Assembly: GCA_046262435.1 (NCBI GenBank) | Contig: JBHEMT010000169.1 | Span: forward strand, 1 to 6,370 | Reading direction: 5' to 3' | From: JBHEMT01 sp046262435 | GTDB lineage: Bacteria > Chloroflexota > Dormibacteria > Aeolococcales > Aeolococcaceae | Length of the DNA: 6,370 nucleotides | In this document: piece after piece, positions 1 to 4,857 of the stretch | Layout: every line of letters begins with the position of its first letter | Numbering within the stretch: the first letter of the stretch is position 1 | The notes under the pieces: model-generated | The model's input: the letters and a program-made list of their open reading frames with translations, nothing else | Databases searched by the model: none | Told to the model about the DNA's origin: nothing | Program-made: the position numbers and the translations under genes

Positions 1-9
1 GCCTGCCGC

Positions 10-15
10 TAGGAT
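10..15 (+). promoter_or_regulatory. Candidate -10 element (TAGGAT) of a leaderless promoter for the RHH gene
   Basis: The hexamer TAGGAT fits the TANNNT form of a bacterial -10 box. It ends exactly 6 nt before the GTG at 22, so transcription would start at or next to the start codon and the mRNA would be leaderless. There is no Shine-Dalgarno before this GTG. The same TAGGNT-N6-start arrangement precedes the genes starting at 4761 (minus) and 4858 (plus). The -35 region falls outside the window, so it cannot be examined. Confidence 0.5.
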
Positions 16-21
16 CACATC

Positions 22-294
22 GTGGGCAAGCGCATCTCGGTCTACCTCGAGGATGAGGACATCGGCGACCTCAACGCGCACACCCGCCTCTCACCGCTGA
101 GCAGGAGCGAGGTGATCAGCGTCGCCCTGCGGCGCTTCCTCCGCGACGAGCGCCGGCGCGCGCGAGGGGCAGCGGCCCCGGACGCCTCAAGGACCGAGCC
201 GGAACTCGCCCGCCGGGTCGCCGCCGGCGAGCTCTCCTCCCAACCGGTTGATGGGCTTCAGGCAGCCTCATCAGGGGCACCCTTCGGAAACTGA
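22..294 (+). CDS. Small ribbon-helix-helix (CopG/Arc-like) DNA-binding protein
   Basis: This is a 90-residue protein starting at GTG. Residues 3-8 (KRISVY) look like the DNA-contacting beta strand of a ribbon-helix-helix fold. They are followed by a first helix around residues 10-20, a turn near 23-27, and a second helix around 28-42 (SRSEVISVALRRFLRDE), which is the usual RHH pattern. Family knowledge says such proteins dimerise and bind operator DNA, as antitoxins or as plain repressors. From about residue 45 the sequence is Arg/Ala-rich, then polar and probably disordered. No toxin-like gene follows, since the next gene encodes an FmdB protein 108 bp downstream, so an antitoxin role is not supported from this side; the left neighbour is unseen. 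The start is supported by the -10-like box 6 nt upstream. The target is unknown. Confidence 0.7.
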   Translation: MGKRISVYLEDEDIGDLNAHTRLSPLSRSEVISVALRRFLRDERRRARGAAAPDASRTEPELARRVAAGELSSQPVDGLQAASSGAPFGN

Positions 295-377
295 CCACCG
301 GCGGCGACGGTTTGAGCCAGACCCGGCCGCGGTATCACCAAGTTCGACACCAGCGTTTCCCGCCCAGCCCGTCGCCA

Positions 378-397
378 GGAGCCTGAAGCTCCAGGAG
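378..397 (+). promoter_or_regulatory. Ribosome binding site of the FmdB gene, with an adjacent small hairpin
   Basis: AGGAG at 393-397 lies 5 nt before the GTG at 403 and fixes that start. Just upstream, GGAGC (378-382) and GCTCC (388-392) can form a 5 bp stem with a 5 nt loop. The heptamer CCAGGAG occurs twice, at 375-381 and 391-397. The hairpin uses the first copy and leaves the second free as the Shine-Dalgarno. The rest of the 295-402 gap shows no convincing promoter or terminator. Confidence 0.6.
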
Positions 398-402
398 TTC
401 AC

Positions 403-867
403 GTGCCGACCTACGGATACCGTTGCCCCGGCTGCGCCAACGAGTTCGAGGTATGGCAGCGGATGACCGATGCGGCCGGAGCTGACTGTCCCACCTGCGG
501 GACCGCCTCGAAACGGCTCTTCTTCCCTGCCGGCATCGTCTTCAAGGGAGGCGGCTTCTACAAGACCGACTCGCGCGGCGCGGAATCCGCCACGCCCGCG
601 CCGGCCGCCAAGAGCCCGGGGGACGGAGCCGCGTCCGGCCAGACGCCGGACGGTCAGCGGGCAGCCGGTACCACCAAGACGGGCCAGGACAGCGCCACCC
701 AGCAGGGTGGCGGCGGTCAGGCGGCCGACTCTTCGGGAGCCGCTTCAGCTCCCCGGCCCGCCGGGGCGCCCGAACGGGGAACGAGCGCCTCCCCGCCCCC
801 GTCCTCAGCCCCCGCTCCGGCCGCGCCGCCGCGGTCTGGCGGCTCGTCGTCGGGCGCGTCCGCGTAG
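403..867 (+). CDS. FmdB-family zinc-ribbon protein with a low-complexity tail
   Basis: This is a 154-residue protein. The N-terminal 55 residues are a typical FmdB-type putative regulatory domain: it opens MPTYGYRCPGC, has zinc-binding Cys pairs C8/C11 and C29/C32, and continues with the conserved stretch RLFFPAGIVFKGGGFYKTD (about 38-56). The family is named after a gene in a formamidase operon, and its biochemical role is still poorly defined. After residue 57 the chain is almost entirely Ala, Pro, Gly, Ser, Thr and Gln up to the stop, and is expected to be disordered. Most family members are about 60-110 residues, so the tail makes this one long. The GTG start is set by AGGAG 5 nt upstream. 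It lies 90 bp upstream of the thioredoxin gene in the same direction and may share its transcript. Confidence 0.88.
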   Translation: MPTYGYRCPGCANEFEVWQRMTDAAGADCPTCGTASKRLFFPAGIVFKGGGFYKTDSRGAESATPAPAAKSPGDGAASGQTPDGQRAAGTTKTGQDSATQQGGGGQAADSSGAASAPRPAGAPERGTSASPPPSSAPAPAAPPRSGGSSSGASA

Positions 868-885
868 CATCGATACCAGCCTCAT

Positions 886-900
886 GCGGCGCATCGCCGC
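886..900 (+). other. Short GC hairpin between the FmdB and thioredoxin genes
   Basis: GCGGCG (886-891) and CGCCGC (895-900) are perfect inverted repeats with a 3 nt loop, in the 90 bp gap 868-957. No T-tract follows, so it is not a standard intrinsic terminator. It could be a partial terminator, an RNA-stabilising element, or chance in GC-rich DNA. Confidence 0.3.
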
Positions 901-946
901 CATCTCATCCCAGCATCCCGCGTCCGCCACTCACCCCGTCCGTCCC

Positions 947-952
947 AAGGAG
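947..952 (+). promoter_or_regulatory. Ribosome binding site of the thioredoxin gene
   Basis: AAGGAG at 947-952 stands 5 nt before the ATG at 958. It is the strongest Shine-Dalgarno in the window and fixes the thioredoxin start. Confidence 0.8.
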
Positions 953-957
953 ACCCC

Positions 958-1287
958 ATGGCTCACCCGCTGACCGTCACCGACACCAGCTTCAAGACCG
1001 AGGTGCTGGAGAGCGACGTTCCCGTCCTCGTAGACTTCTGGGCAGCCTGGTGCTCCCCCTGCAAGATGATCGCACCGATCGTTGAGGAGCTCGCCACCGA
1101 GTACGACGGCCAGGTCAAGGTGGTCAAGGTGGACATCGACGCCAACCCGGTGACGCCCGGGCAGTTCGGGGTGATGAGCATTCCCACGCTCATGCTCTTC
1201 CGGGGTGGCAAGGCCGAGGAGCGGATCGTGGGGTACCAGCCGAAGTCCGCCCTCAAGGCCAAGCTCGAGGGCGTCCTCACCGTCTGA
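958..1287 (+). CDS. trxA: Thioredoxin with a CSPC active site
   Basis: This is a 109-residue, single-domain thioredoxin of normal length with no signal peptide, so it is cytosolic. The redox site is W31-C32-S33-P34-C35-K36. The buried Asp of the family is present at D26 (LVDFWA), and the cis-proline loop is VMSIPT with P76. The fold runs as usual, from KVVKVDID at about 54-61 to the C-terminal helix at 95-106. Thioredoxin is a general protein-disulfide reductase recycled by thioredoxin reductase, and it supplies ribonucleotide reductase, methionine sulfoxide reductase and peroxiredoxins; the reductase gene is not in the window. The one oddity is Ser where nearly all thioredoxins have Gly (CGPC), which may shift redox potential or partner choice. 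The start is supported by AAGGAG at 947-952. The gene converges with folC. Confidence 0.96.
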   Translation: MAHPLTVTDTSFKTEVLESDVPVLVDFWAAWCSPCKMIAPIVEELATEYDGQVKVVKVDIDANPVTPGQFGVMSIPTLMLFRGGKAEERIVGYQPKSALKAKLEGVLTV

Positions 1288-1303
1288 CCTACGAGAGTGC
1301 GCA

Positions 1304-1333
1304 CGCGCCATCGCCGCGGCCGGCGGTGGCGCG
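1304..1333. terminator. GC-rich hairpin in the trxA/folC convergent gap
   Basis: The arms 1304-1316 and 1321-1333 form a 13 bp stem with a 4 nt loop (CGGC). In the plus-strand transcript there is one U-G wobble (1311/1326). In the minus-strand transcript that position is an A-C mismatch. It starts 17 nt after the trxA stop and ends 5 nt before the folC stop codon. No U-tract follows on either side, so if it terminates it does so without the classical tail, as has been proposed for some high-GC bacteria. Confidence 0.6.
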
Positions 1334-1338
1334 GCCCG

Positions 1339-2613
1339 CTAGACCAGCCGGAGCACGTCTCCGACCAGGTAGATGGATCCGCAGGCGAGCACCAGCCCGT
1401 TGCTGCCGGCGAGCAGACGGGCAGTTGCCAGCGCATCCGGCAGCGAGCTGAGCGCACGAGCACCTGCACCCCAGCGATGGGCGAGGTCGACGGCACTGCG
1501 CGAACGGGTGCTGCCCGGCTGGGTGAAAACCGCCGTTCCGGTCAGGGCTCGCAGGCTGCGGAGCATGGGCTCGACCTCCTTGTCCTGCATGGCGCCGAAA
1601 AGCAAGACCACGCTTCTGCCCTCGGCGACCTCGCGCACCGTGGGGATGATGGCGTCGATGGCCGCGGGGTTGTGGGCCGCGTCGAGGAGGATGGGCGGTT
1701 CCCCCTCCACCCACTGCAGCCTGCCGGCCCAGCGCACCATGGCGCAGCCCCGCCGGATCGCCGCATCCTCGATCGGACAGCCTCGGGCGCGCAGGGCCAG
1801 CGCCACCGTCACCGCCAGCGCCACATTGTCGATCTGGTGGGCGCCGAGCAGGGGCGCGTGCACAGCGAGATCGCCATCCCGGCCGCGCAGGCTTAGGGCC
1901 ACCCCGGCACGGCCTCGGGTGATGCCCTCGACCCCCACCTCCTCGCCGAGCACGACCAGCTCCGCGGCGCCCCGCTCCCTGGCTACGCGGCGGACCACCT
2001 CGAGCGCAGCGCCCCGGGCCGCCGTGACCACGTGGTTGCCCGGCTTGATGATCGCCGCCTTCTCAGCGGCGATCTCCTCCACGGTGTCCCCCAGCTGGGC
2101 CCGGTGCTCGAGCGAGATGGAGGTGACCACGGCCACCCCGAGGTCGAGAACGTTGGTGCTGTCCAGGCGACCGCCGAGCCCGACCTCGCAGATGACCAGG
2201 TCCGGCTGCTCCTCGGCGGCGGCGAGGATGCCGAGTACGGTGAGCAGCTCGAACTGCGTGGGCCGGCCGACGTGGTCGGGCAGCTCCGCCGCCGCCGACA
2301 CCACCCGGCCGATCAGCTCGGCGAAGCGATGCTCAGAGATCGACACGCCGTCGATCAGCACCCGCTCGCGATACGAAATCAGATGCGGCTTCACCAGGGT
2401 CACGGTGCGCAGGCCCGCCGCGCGGCAGATGCTGTCCACCGTGGCGCACACCGAACCCTTGCCGTTGCTGCCCGCGATCAGAACGCCGCGCAGCCCGTCC
2501 TGAGGGTTACCGAGCCGCTCCAAAAGGGCCTGGGTGCGCTCCAACCCGGGACGCATCCCCGGCGCCGCCGCAGAGAGAATCAGCTCCAGGGCGTCCTCGT
2601 AGGAGGGCCTCAC
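1339..2613 (-). CDS. folC: Bifunctional dihydrofolate synthase / folylpolyglutamate synthase
   Basis: This is a 424-residue cytosolic ATP-dependent Mur-ligase-like enzyme. It joins glutamate to dihydropteroate (giving dihydrofolate) and/or extends the polyglutamate tail of tetrahydrofolates. Visible landmarks are the P-loop GSNGKGS (48-54), the EVGLGGRLDSTNV block (143-155), EEIAAEKAAIIKPG (179-192) with the lysine equivalent to the modified one in this fold (K190), the HQIDNVALA hinge (259-267), GRLQ (297-300), DAAHNP (311-316), DKE (344-346), and the C-terminal GSIYLVGDVLRL. Length is normal. Several signature positions differ from the common form (GTNGKGS, SPH, EKAGI, DGAHNP), so whether it does one or both reactions cannot be read from sequence. 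The GTG start overlaps the upstream gene's TGA by 4 bp (GTGA) with no Shine-Dalgarno, which suggests translational coupling. It is last in the operon. Confidence 0.93.
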   Translation of the reverse strand: MRPSYEDALELILSAAAPGMRPGLERTQALLERLGNPQDGLRGVLIAGSNGKGSVCATVDSICRAAGLRTVTLVKPHLISYRERVLIDGVSISEHRFAELIGRVVSAAAELPDHVGRPTQFELLTVLGILAAAEEQPDLVICEVGLGGRLDSTNVLDLGVAVVTSISLEHRAQLGDTVEEIAAEKAAIIKPGNHVVTAARGAALEVVRRVARERGAAELVVLGEEVGVEGITRGRAGVALSLRGRDGDLAVHAPLLGAHQIDNVALAVTVALALRARGCPIEDAAIRRGCAMVRWAGRLQWVEGEPPILLDAAHNPAAIDAIIPTVREVAEGRSVVLLFGAMQDKEVEPMLRSLRALTGTAVFTQPGSTRSRSAVDLAHRWGAGARALSSLPDALATARLLAGSNGLVLACGSIYLVGDVLRLV

Positions 2614-3140
2614 CGCGGCGGCAGGCCACGTTCGAGCAGCGCCGTGACCTCGACCAGCCAGGCCGCCTGGCGCCGAGCGGGCTCATCGATCGCCTCGATC
2701 GCGGGATCACGGTAGAGGCGACCGGTCTGGTGGGCAAGCGCAGCCTGGAAGTCCTGGTACTCGACCAGCTGCGCCGCTTCCACCTCGGCCCATGGACAGT
2801 CGGGGACGCCAGGGCGAAAGTGGTGCAGCCGACCCGTCTGGTCGTCGAACCGGGAGGCGGCGGCCACCTCGCGCAGGGGGAGGGGCGGAAGCAGCGCCGC
2901 CAAGCGGTCGAGCCACGCTCGCTGCGGGTCCGCCGAACCCTCCACGCCCGCGTCGTGGAACAGCCGGCCGGTGAGCCGGAGCACGGCGATCTGGAAGTGG
3001 CGAAGGTACATGAGCTCCGCTCCGTTGACCGCAACCATGCCCTCCGGATCGGCTGACGACCCGTCGAGTCCGACCCCGAAGGGCCGCGCGTAGGGTTTGC
3101 TTGCCTCCAGCGAGTTCCAGCGGATGCTGACCAGTGCCAC
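2610..3140 (-). CDS. Unrecognised 176-residue protein with an internal duplication, between folD and folC
   Basis: I do not recognise a family. The protein is soluble-looking, with no signal peptide, membrane segment, cysteine cluster or nucleotide-binding motif. Residues 41-85 and 123-170 resemble each other: hydrophobic-x-F-Q (49-50 / 131-132), TGRL (57-60 / 139-142), Asp three residues later (63 / 145), Ala-Trp-Leu (75-77 / 160-162), then a Leu-rich helix ending near Pro. A third QTGRL (101-105) lies between them. The GTG at 3140 is 5 bp after the folD stop without a Shine-Dalgarno. Third-position GC is high from that start onward, so I keep it, but M35 (ATG at 3038) with GGAGG very close upstream is an alternative. 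Its end overlaps folC by 4 bp. Tight linkage suggests co-translation with folD and folC and perhaps a folate-related role, which is inference only. Confidence 0.75.
   Translation of the reverse strand: MALVSIRWNSLEASKPYARPFGVGLDGSSADPEGMVAVNGAELMYLRHFQIAVLRLTGRLFHDAGVEGSADPQRAWLDRLAALLPPLPLREVAAASRFDDQTGRLHHFRPGVPDCPWAEVEAAQLVEYQDFQAALAHQTGRLYRDPAIEAIDEPARRQAAWLVEVTALLERGLPPR
2631..3020 (-). repeat. Protein-level tandem repeat (two copies of about 45-48 codons)
   Basis: Within the gene at 2610-3140, codons 41-85 (3020-2886) and 123-170 (2774-2631) encode similar segments. They share the order F-Q, TGRL, D, acidic/Pro stretch, AWL and a Leu-rich helix. The copies align with a constant offset of 82 residues from F49/F131 through D63/D145, then a 3-residue insertion in the second copy before AWL. 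The DNA copies are diverged, so this is an old duplication. Confidence 0.6.
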
Positions 3141-3145
3141 CCGGC

Positions 3146-4015
3146 TCAGGCCGGCGCGGCGACTGTGCTCCGGCGAGCCTCAGCGAGCCGCAGCGTATTG
3201 CGCAACAGGGTGGCGATGGTCATCGGGCCGACCCCACCCGGAACTGGCGTGATCCACCCGGCCAGCGGCGCCACGGCCTCGAAGTCGACGTCACCACGGA
3301 GGACGCCTTCCACCCGCGTGGTTCCGACGTCGATGACGCATGCTCCCGGCTTCACATACTCAGCAGTGATCATTGCCGGGCGTCCGATGGCGGCCACCAG
3401 CACGTCCGCCTCGCGGCACACCGCGGCCAGGTCCTCGGTGCGCGAGTGGCAGACGGTCACCGTGGCGTCGGCGTTGAGCAGCAGCTGCGCCATCGGCCTG
3501 CCGACGATCACGGAGCGGCCGGCCACCACGGCTCGCGCTCCCCGGAGCGGAACCCGGTAGGTCCGGAGCAGCTCCATGATCCCGACGGGGGTGCAGGGCG
3601 CAATCGCGGAGCGGCCCTGGGCCACCATTCCGGCGTTGACCGGGTGGAAACCGTCGACGTCCTTGCCCGGGGCCACAGCGTTGAGCACGAGGTCCTGGTC
3701 GATGTGCTCGGGCAGAGGCAGCTGCACCAGGATGGCATCGACCGCCTCGTCGTCGTTCAGCTCGGCGACCAGGCAGAGCAGGCCGGCTGTGGAAATGTCC
3801 GCGGCGGGCGTGTGCACGGTGGACGCGATCCCCACCCGCTCACTGGTGCTTGCCTTATTGGATACATAGGAGTGCGACGCCGGGTCGTCGCCGCAGAGAA
3901 CCACATGCAGCCCGGGTCGAGCGCCGCCGCGGGCCACCCGTGCGGCCACCTCCTCGCCGACCTCCGCCTGGATGCGCGCCGCCACCGCACGGCCATCGAT
4001 GAGGATGGCCCCCAT
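3146..4015 (-). CDS. folD: Bifunctional methylenetetrahydrofolate dehydrogenase (NADP+) / methenyltetrahydrofolate cyclohydrolase
   Basis: This 289-residue cytosolic enzyme interconverts 5,10-methylene-, 5,10-methenyl- and 10-formyl-THF, linking serine/glycine one-carbon units to purine and formyl-Met synthesis. The catalytic domain shows Y50 and K54 (YVSNK), ILVQLPLP with Q98, and KDVDGFHPVNAG (118-129) with D121. PCTPVGIMELL follows at 140-150. The NADP-binding domain has GRSVIVGRPM (166-175), HSRT (190-193), VIDVGTTR (227-234), and closes with PVPGGVGPMT (257-266). All expected catalytic residues are present and length is normal. I choose ATG at 4015, which overlaps the folB stop (TGATG) and has GAGGAG (4021-4026) 5 nt upstream. 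A TTG at 4018 would add one residue, but its spacing to that Shine-Dalgarno is only 2 nt. The gene is followed by the duplicated unknown protein. Confidence 0.96.
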   Translation of the reverse strand: MGAILIDGRAVAARIQAEVGEEVAARVARGGARPGLHVVLCGDDPASHSYVSNKASTSERVGIASTVHTPAADISTAGLLCLVAELNDDEAVDAILVQLPLPEHIDQDLVLNAVAPGKDVDGFHPVNAGMVAQGRSAIAPCTPVGIMELLRTYRVPLRGARAVVAGRSVIVGRPMAQLLLNADATVTVCHSRTEDLAAVCREADVLVAAIGRPAMITAEYVKPGACVIDVGTTRVEGVLRGDVDFEAVAPLAGWITPVPGGVGPMTIATLLRNTLRLAEARRSTVAAPA

Positions 4016-4434
4016 CAACGCTCCTCGGGGAGCCGGCGGGCACGCTCGATGCAGACTCCGAAGCTCTGGAAGTGGCCCGGTACCGGAGGCGACTTGGCCA
4101 CCCTGACGCTCACCGCCAGGGTGCGGGGCTGCTGCTCGAGCAGCGCGGAGGCGATGGTCTCCGCCACCGCTTCGAGCAGGTGGAAGCGCCGCTCCTCGAC
4201 GATCTCCCTGACCGTCTCGAAGCAGCGCGCGTAGTCGAGGGTGTCCACCAGGTCGTCCGACCGGCCGGCGGCCCGCAGGTCGGCGCGCAGCCTGACGTCG
4301 ACCCGGAAGCGGGTGCCGAGCTTCCGCTCCGCGTCGAGATCGCCGTGATAGCCGTAGAACTCCATGCCCTCGAGCAGGAGAGCGTCCCCCTGCGGTGACG
4401 CCCCGGGCGCGAGAAGGGCACCGAAACTACTCAT
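4015..4434 (-). CDS. folB: Dihydroneopterin aldolase
   Basis: FolB cleaves 7,8-dihydroneopterin to 6-hydroxymethyl-7,8-dihydropterin and glycolaldehyde, an early step of folate synthesis, and works as a cytosolic oligomer. The 139-residue product matches the family from about residue 18: LLLEGMEFYGYHG, E36 in the AER turn, TLDY with Y68, LLE with E88, and RVAKSPPVPGHF with K114. These positions correspond to the active-site Glu, Tyr, Glu and Lys known from the Staphylococcus aureus enzyme. There are about 15 extra N-terminal residues. No other in-frame ATG, GTG or TTG precedes the core, so ATG 4434 is the start, although no Shine-Dalgarno is visible. A seven-codon ORF (4454-4431) overlaps this ATG and may deliver ribosomes by coupling. 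The stop codon overlaps the folD ATG by 1 bp. Confidence 0.94.
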   Translation of the reverse strand: MSSFGALLAPGASPQGDALLLEGMEFYGYHGDLDAERKLGTRFRVDVRLRADLRAAGRSDDLVDTLDYARCFETVREIVEERRFHLLEAVAETIASALLEQQPRTLAVSVRVAKSPPVPGHFQSFGVCIERARRLPEER

Positions 4435-4454
4435 AGGCGAGCGACATTGGTCAC
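4431..4454 (-). CDS. Candidate seven-codon leader ORF coupled to folB
   Basis: On the minus strand a GTG at 4454-4452 opens a frame reading MTNVARL and then TGA. The stop shares the tetranucleotide ATGA with the folB start (4434-4431). The GTG lies 7 nt after a TACAAT box, so it could be the first codon of a leaderless mRNA. Ribosomes ending here could restart at folB, which has no Shine-Dalgarno of its own. The arrangement is visible in the sequence. Its translation is inference, and such a tiny ORF can easily arise by chance. Confidence 0.3.
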   Translation of the reverse strand: MTNVARL

Positions 4455-4461
4455 GGCCGAG

Positions 4462-4467
4462 ATTGTA
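4462..4467 (-). promoter_or_regulatory. Candidate -10 box (TACAAT) upstream of folB
   Basis: TACAAT (read on the minus strand, 4467 to 4462) matches the -10 consensus at five of six positions and lies in the 57 bp gap between the XRE gene and folB. No good -35 is seen at 16-18 nt upstream. It would start transcription near 4455, giving folB a very short 5' leader, independent of the XRE promoter. Confidence 0.4.
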
Positions 4468-4491
4468 GGGACGGCCCCAGCCGGGGAGGGG

Positions 4492-4761
4492 TCAGCTGGC
4501 CTCCGAGTTCTCGGCCGGCGTGAGCAGCCGCTCCGCATGGGTCTCGGGGTTGACCATCACCACCTGGAAGAGCTCCTCGAAGTCGCAGTCGAACAGCTGC
4601 ATCAGCGCCTGGCGCAGCTTCGGCCCGGGATTGCGCGTGCCCGCTTCGAGCGCGGGAATGTAGTTCTGGGTGACGCCGAGCCGGCGAGCCAGCTCGCGCT
4701 GGGTGAGGTGGTGCTTGTCACGCATCGCCCGCAGACCACTGGCGCGTACTTCAACGTTCAC
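4492..4761 (-). CDS. XRE-family helix-turn-helix transcriptional regulator
   Basis: This is an 89-residue single-domain regulator. Residues 8-57 fit the HTH_3/XRE fold: a first helix (SGLRAMRDKHH), then the helix-turn-helix LTQRELARRLGVTQNYIPALE at 19-39, then AGTRNPGPKLRQALMQLFDCDFEELF, which is the usual continuation with helices four and five. The last 20 residues are polar and probably flexible. No ligand-binding domain is present. It probably binds DNA as a dimer and may control itself, the divergent gene at 4858, or the folate genes behind it; which one is unknown. The GTG start has GGGAGG directly against it, too close for a Shine-Dalgarno. A TTGACA-N17-TAGGTT promoter ends 6 nt upstream, so the mRNA is probably leaderless. 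It heads the folate gene run, 57 bp before folB. Confidence 0.9.
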   Translation of the reverse strand: MNVEVRASGLRAMRDKHHLTQRELARRLGVTQNYIPALEAGTRNPGPKLRQALMQLFDCDFEELFQVVMVNPETHAERLLTPAENSEAS

Positions 4762-4767
4762 CCTCCC

Positions 4768-4796
4768 AACCTACAACGCGACAGTGTGTTTGTCAA
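4768..4796 (-). promoter_or_regulatory. Promoter of the XRE gene (TTGACA-N17-TAGGTT), leaderless type
   Basis: On the minus strand a perfect -35 TTGACA (4796-4791) is followed by a 17 nt spacer and the -10 box TAGGTT (4773-4768). The GTG start codon begins 6 nt later, which is where transcription would begin. The spacing is ideal for a housekeeping sigma factor. It may drive the whole XRE-folB-folD-folC run. Confidence 0.65.
4780..4794. promoter_or_regulatory. Inverted repeat GACA-N7-TGTC overlapping the XRE promoter
   Basis: GACA (4780-4783) and TGTC (4791-4794) are inverted around a 7 nt centre. The repeat covers part of the -35 box and the spacer of the XRE promoter, a typical place for an autoregulatory operator of a small XRE repressor. 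The half-sites are short, so chance is possible. Confidence 0.3.
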
Positions 4797-4799
4797 TGC

Positions 4800-4809
4800 G
4801 AGTCGACTC
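4800..4809. promoter_or_regulatory. Perfect 10 bp palindrome in the divergent intergenic region
   Basis: GAGTCGACTC (4800-4809) is a perfect palindrome lying 3 bp upstream of the TTGACA of the XRE promoter and about 37 bp before the -10 box of the opposite gene. It could be a binding site for the XRE protein or another dimeric regulator acting on both divergent promoters. Confidence 0.35.
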
Positions 4810-4845
4810 TGGTGGAGGACGGGCGGGTACGCGACGCGCCCCTGA

Positions 4846-4851
4846 TAGGCT
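4846..4851 (+). promoter_or_regulatory. Candidate -10 element (TAGGCT) of a leaderless promoter for the gene at 4858
   Basis: TAGGCT fits TANNNT and ends exactly 6 nt before the ATG at 4858, which has no Shine-Dalgarno. No TTGACA-like -35 is visible at the expected distance, but an inverted repeat GGGCG-N11-CGCCC (4821-4841) sits there and may bind an activator or repressor. Confidence 0.5.
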
Positions 4852-4857
4852 CCGGTC

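Noticed and set aside
22..294. RHH protein as an antitoxin of a toxin-antitoxin pair
   Set aside because: No small toxin gene follows; the next gene is an FmdB protein 108 bp away. A partner to the left cannot be excluded.
865..870. TAGCAT as a separate promoter for trxA
   Set aside because: It fits TANNNT only loosely, has no -35, overlaps the FmdB stop codon and would give an 80 nt leader; there is not enough to call it.
470..973. Plus-strand frame overlapping the FmdB tail
   Set aside because: The product is Pro/Arg-rich and has no ribosome site. The FmdB frame has the zinc ribbon and a Shine-Dalgarno, and thioredoxin begins at 958.
1373..2503. Long plus-strand open frame opposite folC
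   Set aside because: Its product is Ser/Arg/Thr/Pro-rich with no domain, typical of an antisense shadow of a GC-rich gene. The opposite strand carries an unmistakable FolC.
2610..3038. Shorter start (ATG 3038) for the duplicated protein
   Set aside because: GGAGG is only about 2-3 nt from that ATG, and codons 1-34 from GTG 3140 keep high third-position GC. The longer form is preferred but not proven.
3146..4018. TTG start for folD at 4018
   Set aside because: The TTG is only 2 nt from the GAGGAG, whereas ATG 4015 has a 5 nt spacing and makes the standard TGATG overlap with folB.
3134..4234. Long plus-strand open frame opposite folD and folB
   Set aside because: It runs across two clear genes on the other strand, is rich in His/Arg/Gly and shows no motif; it is a shadow.
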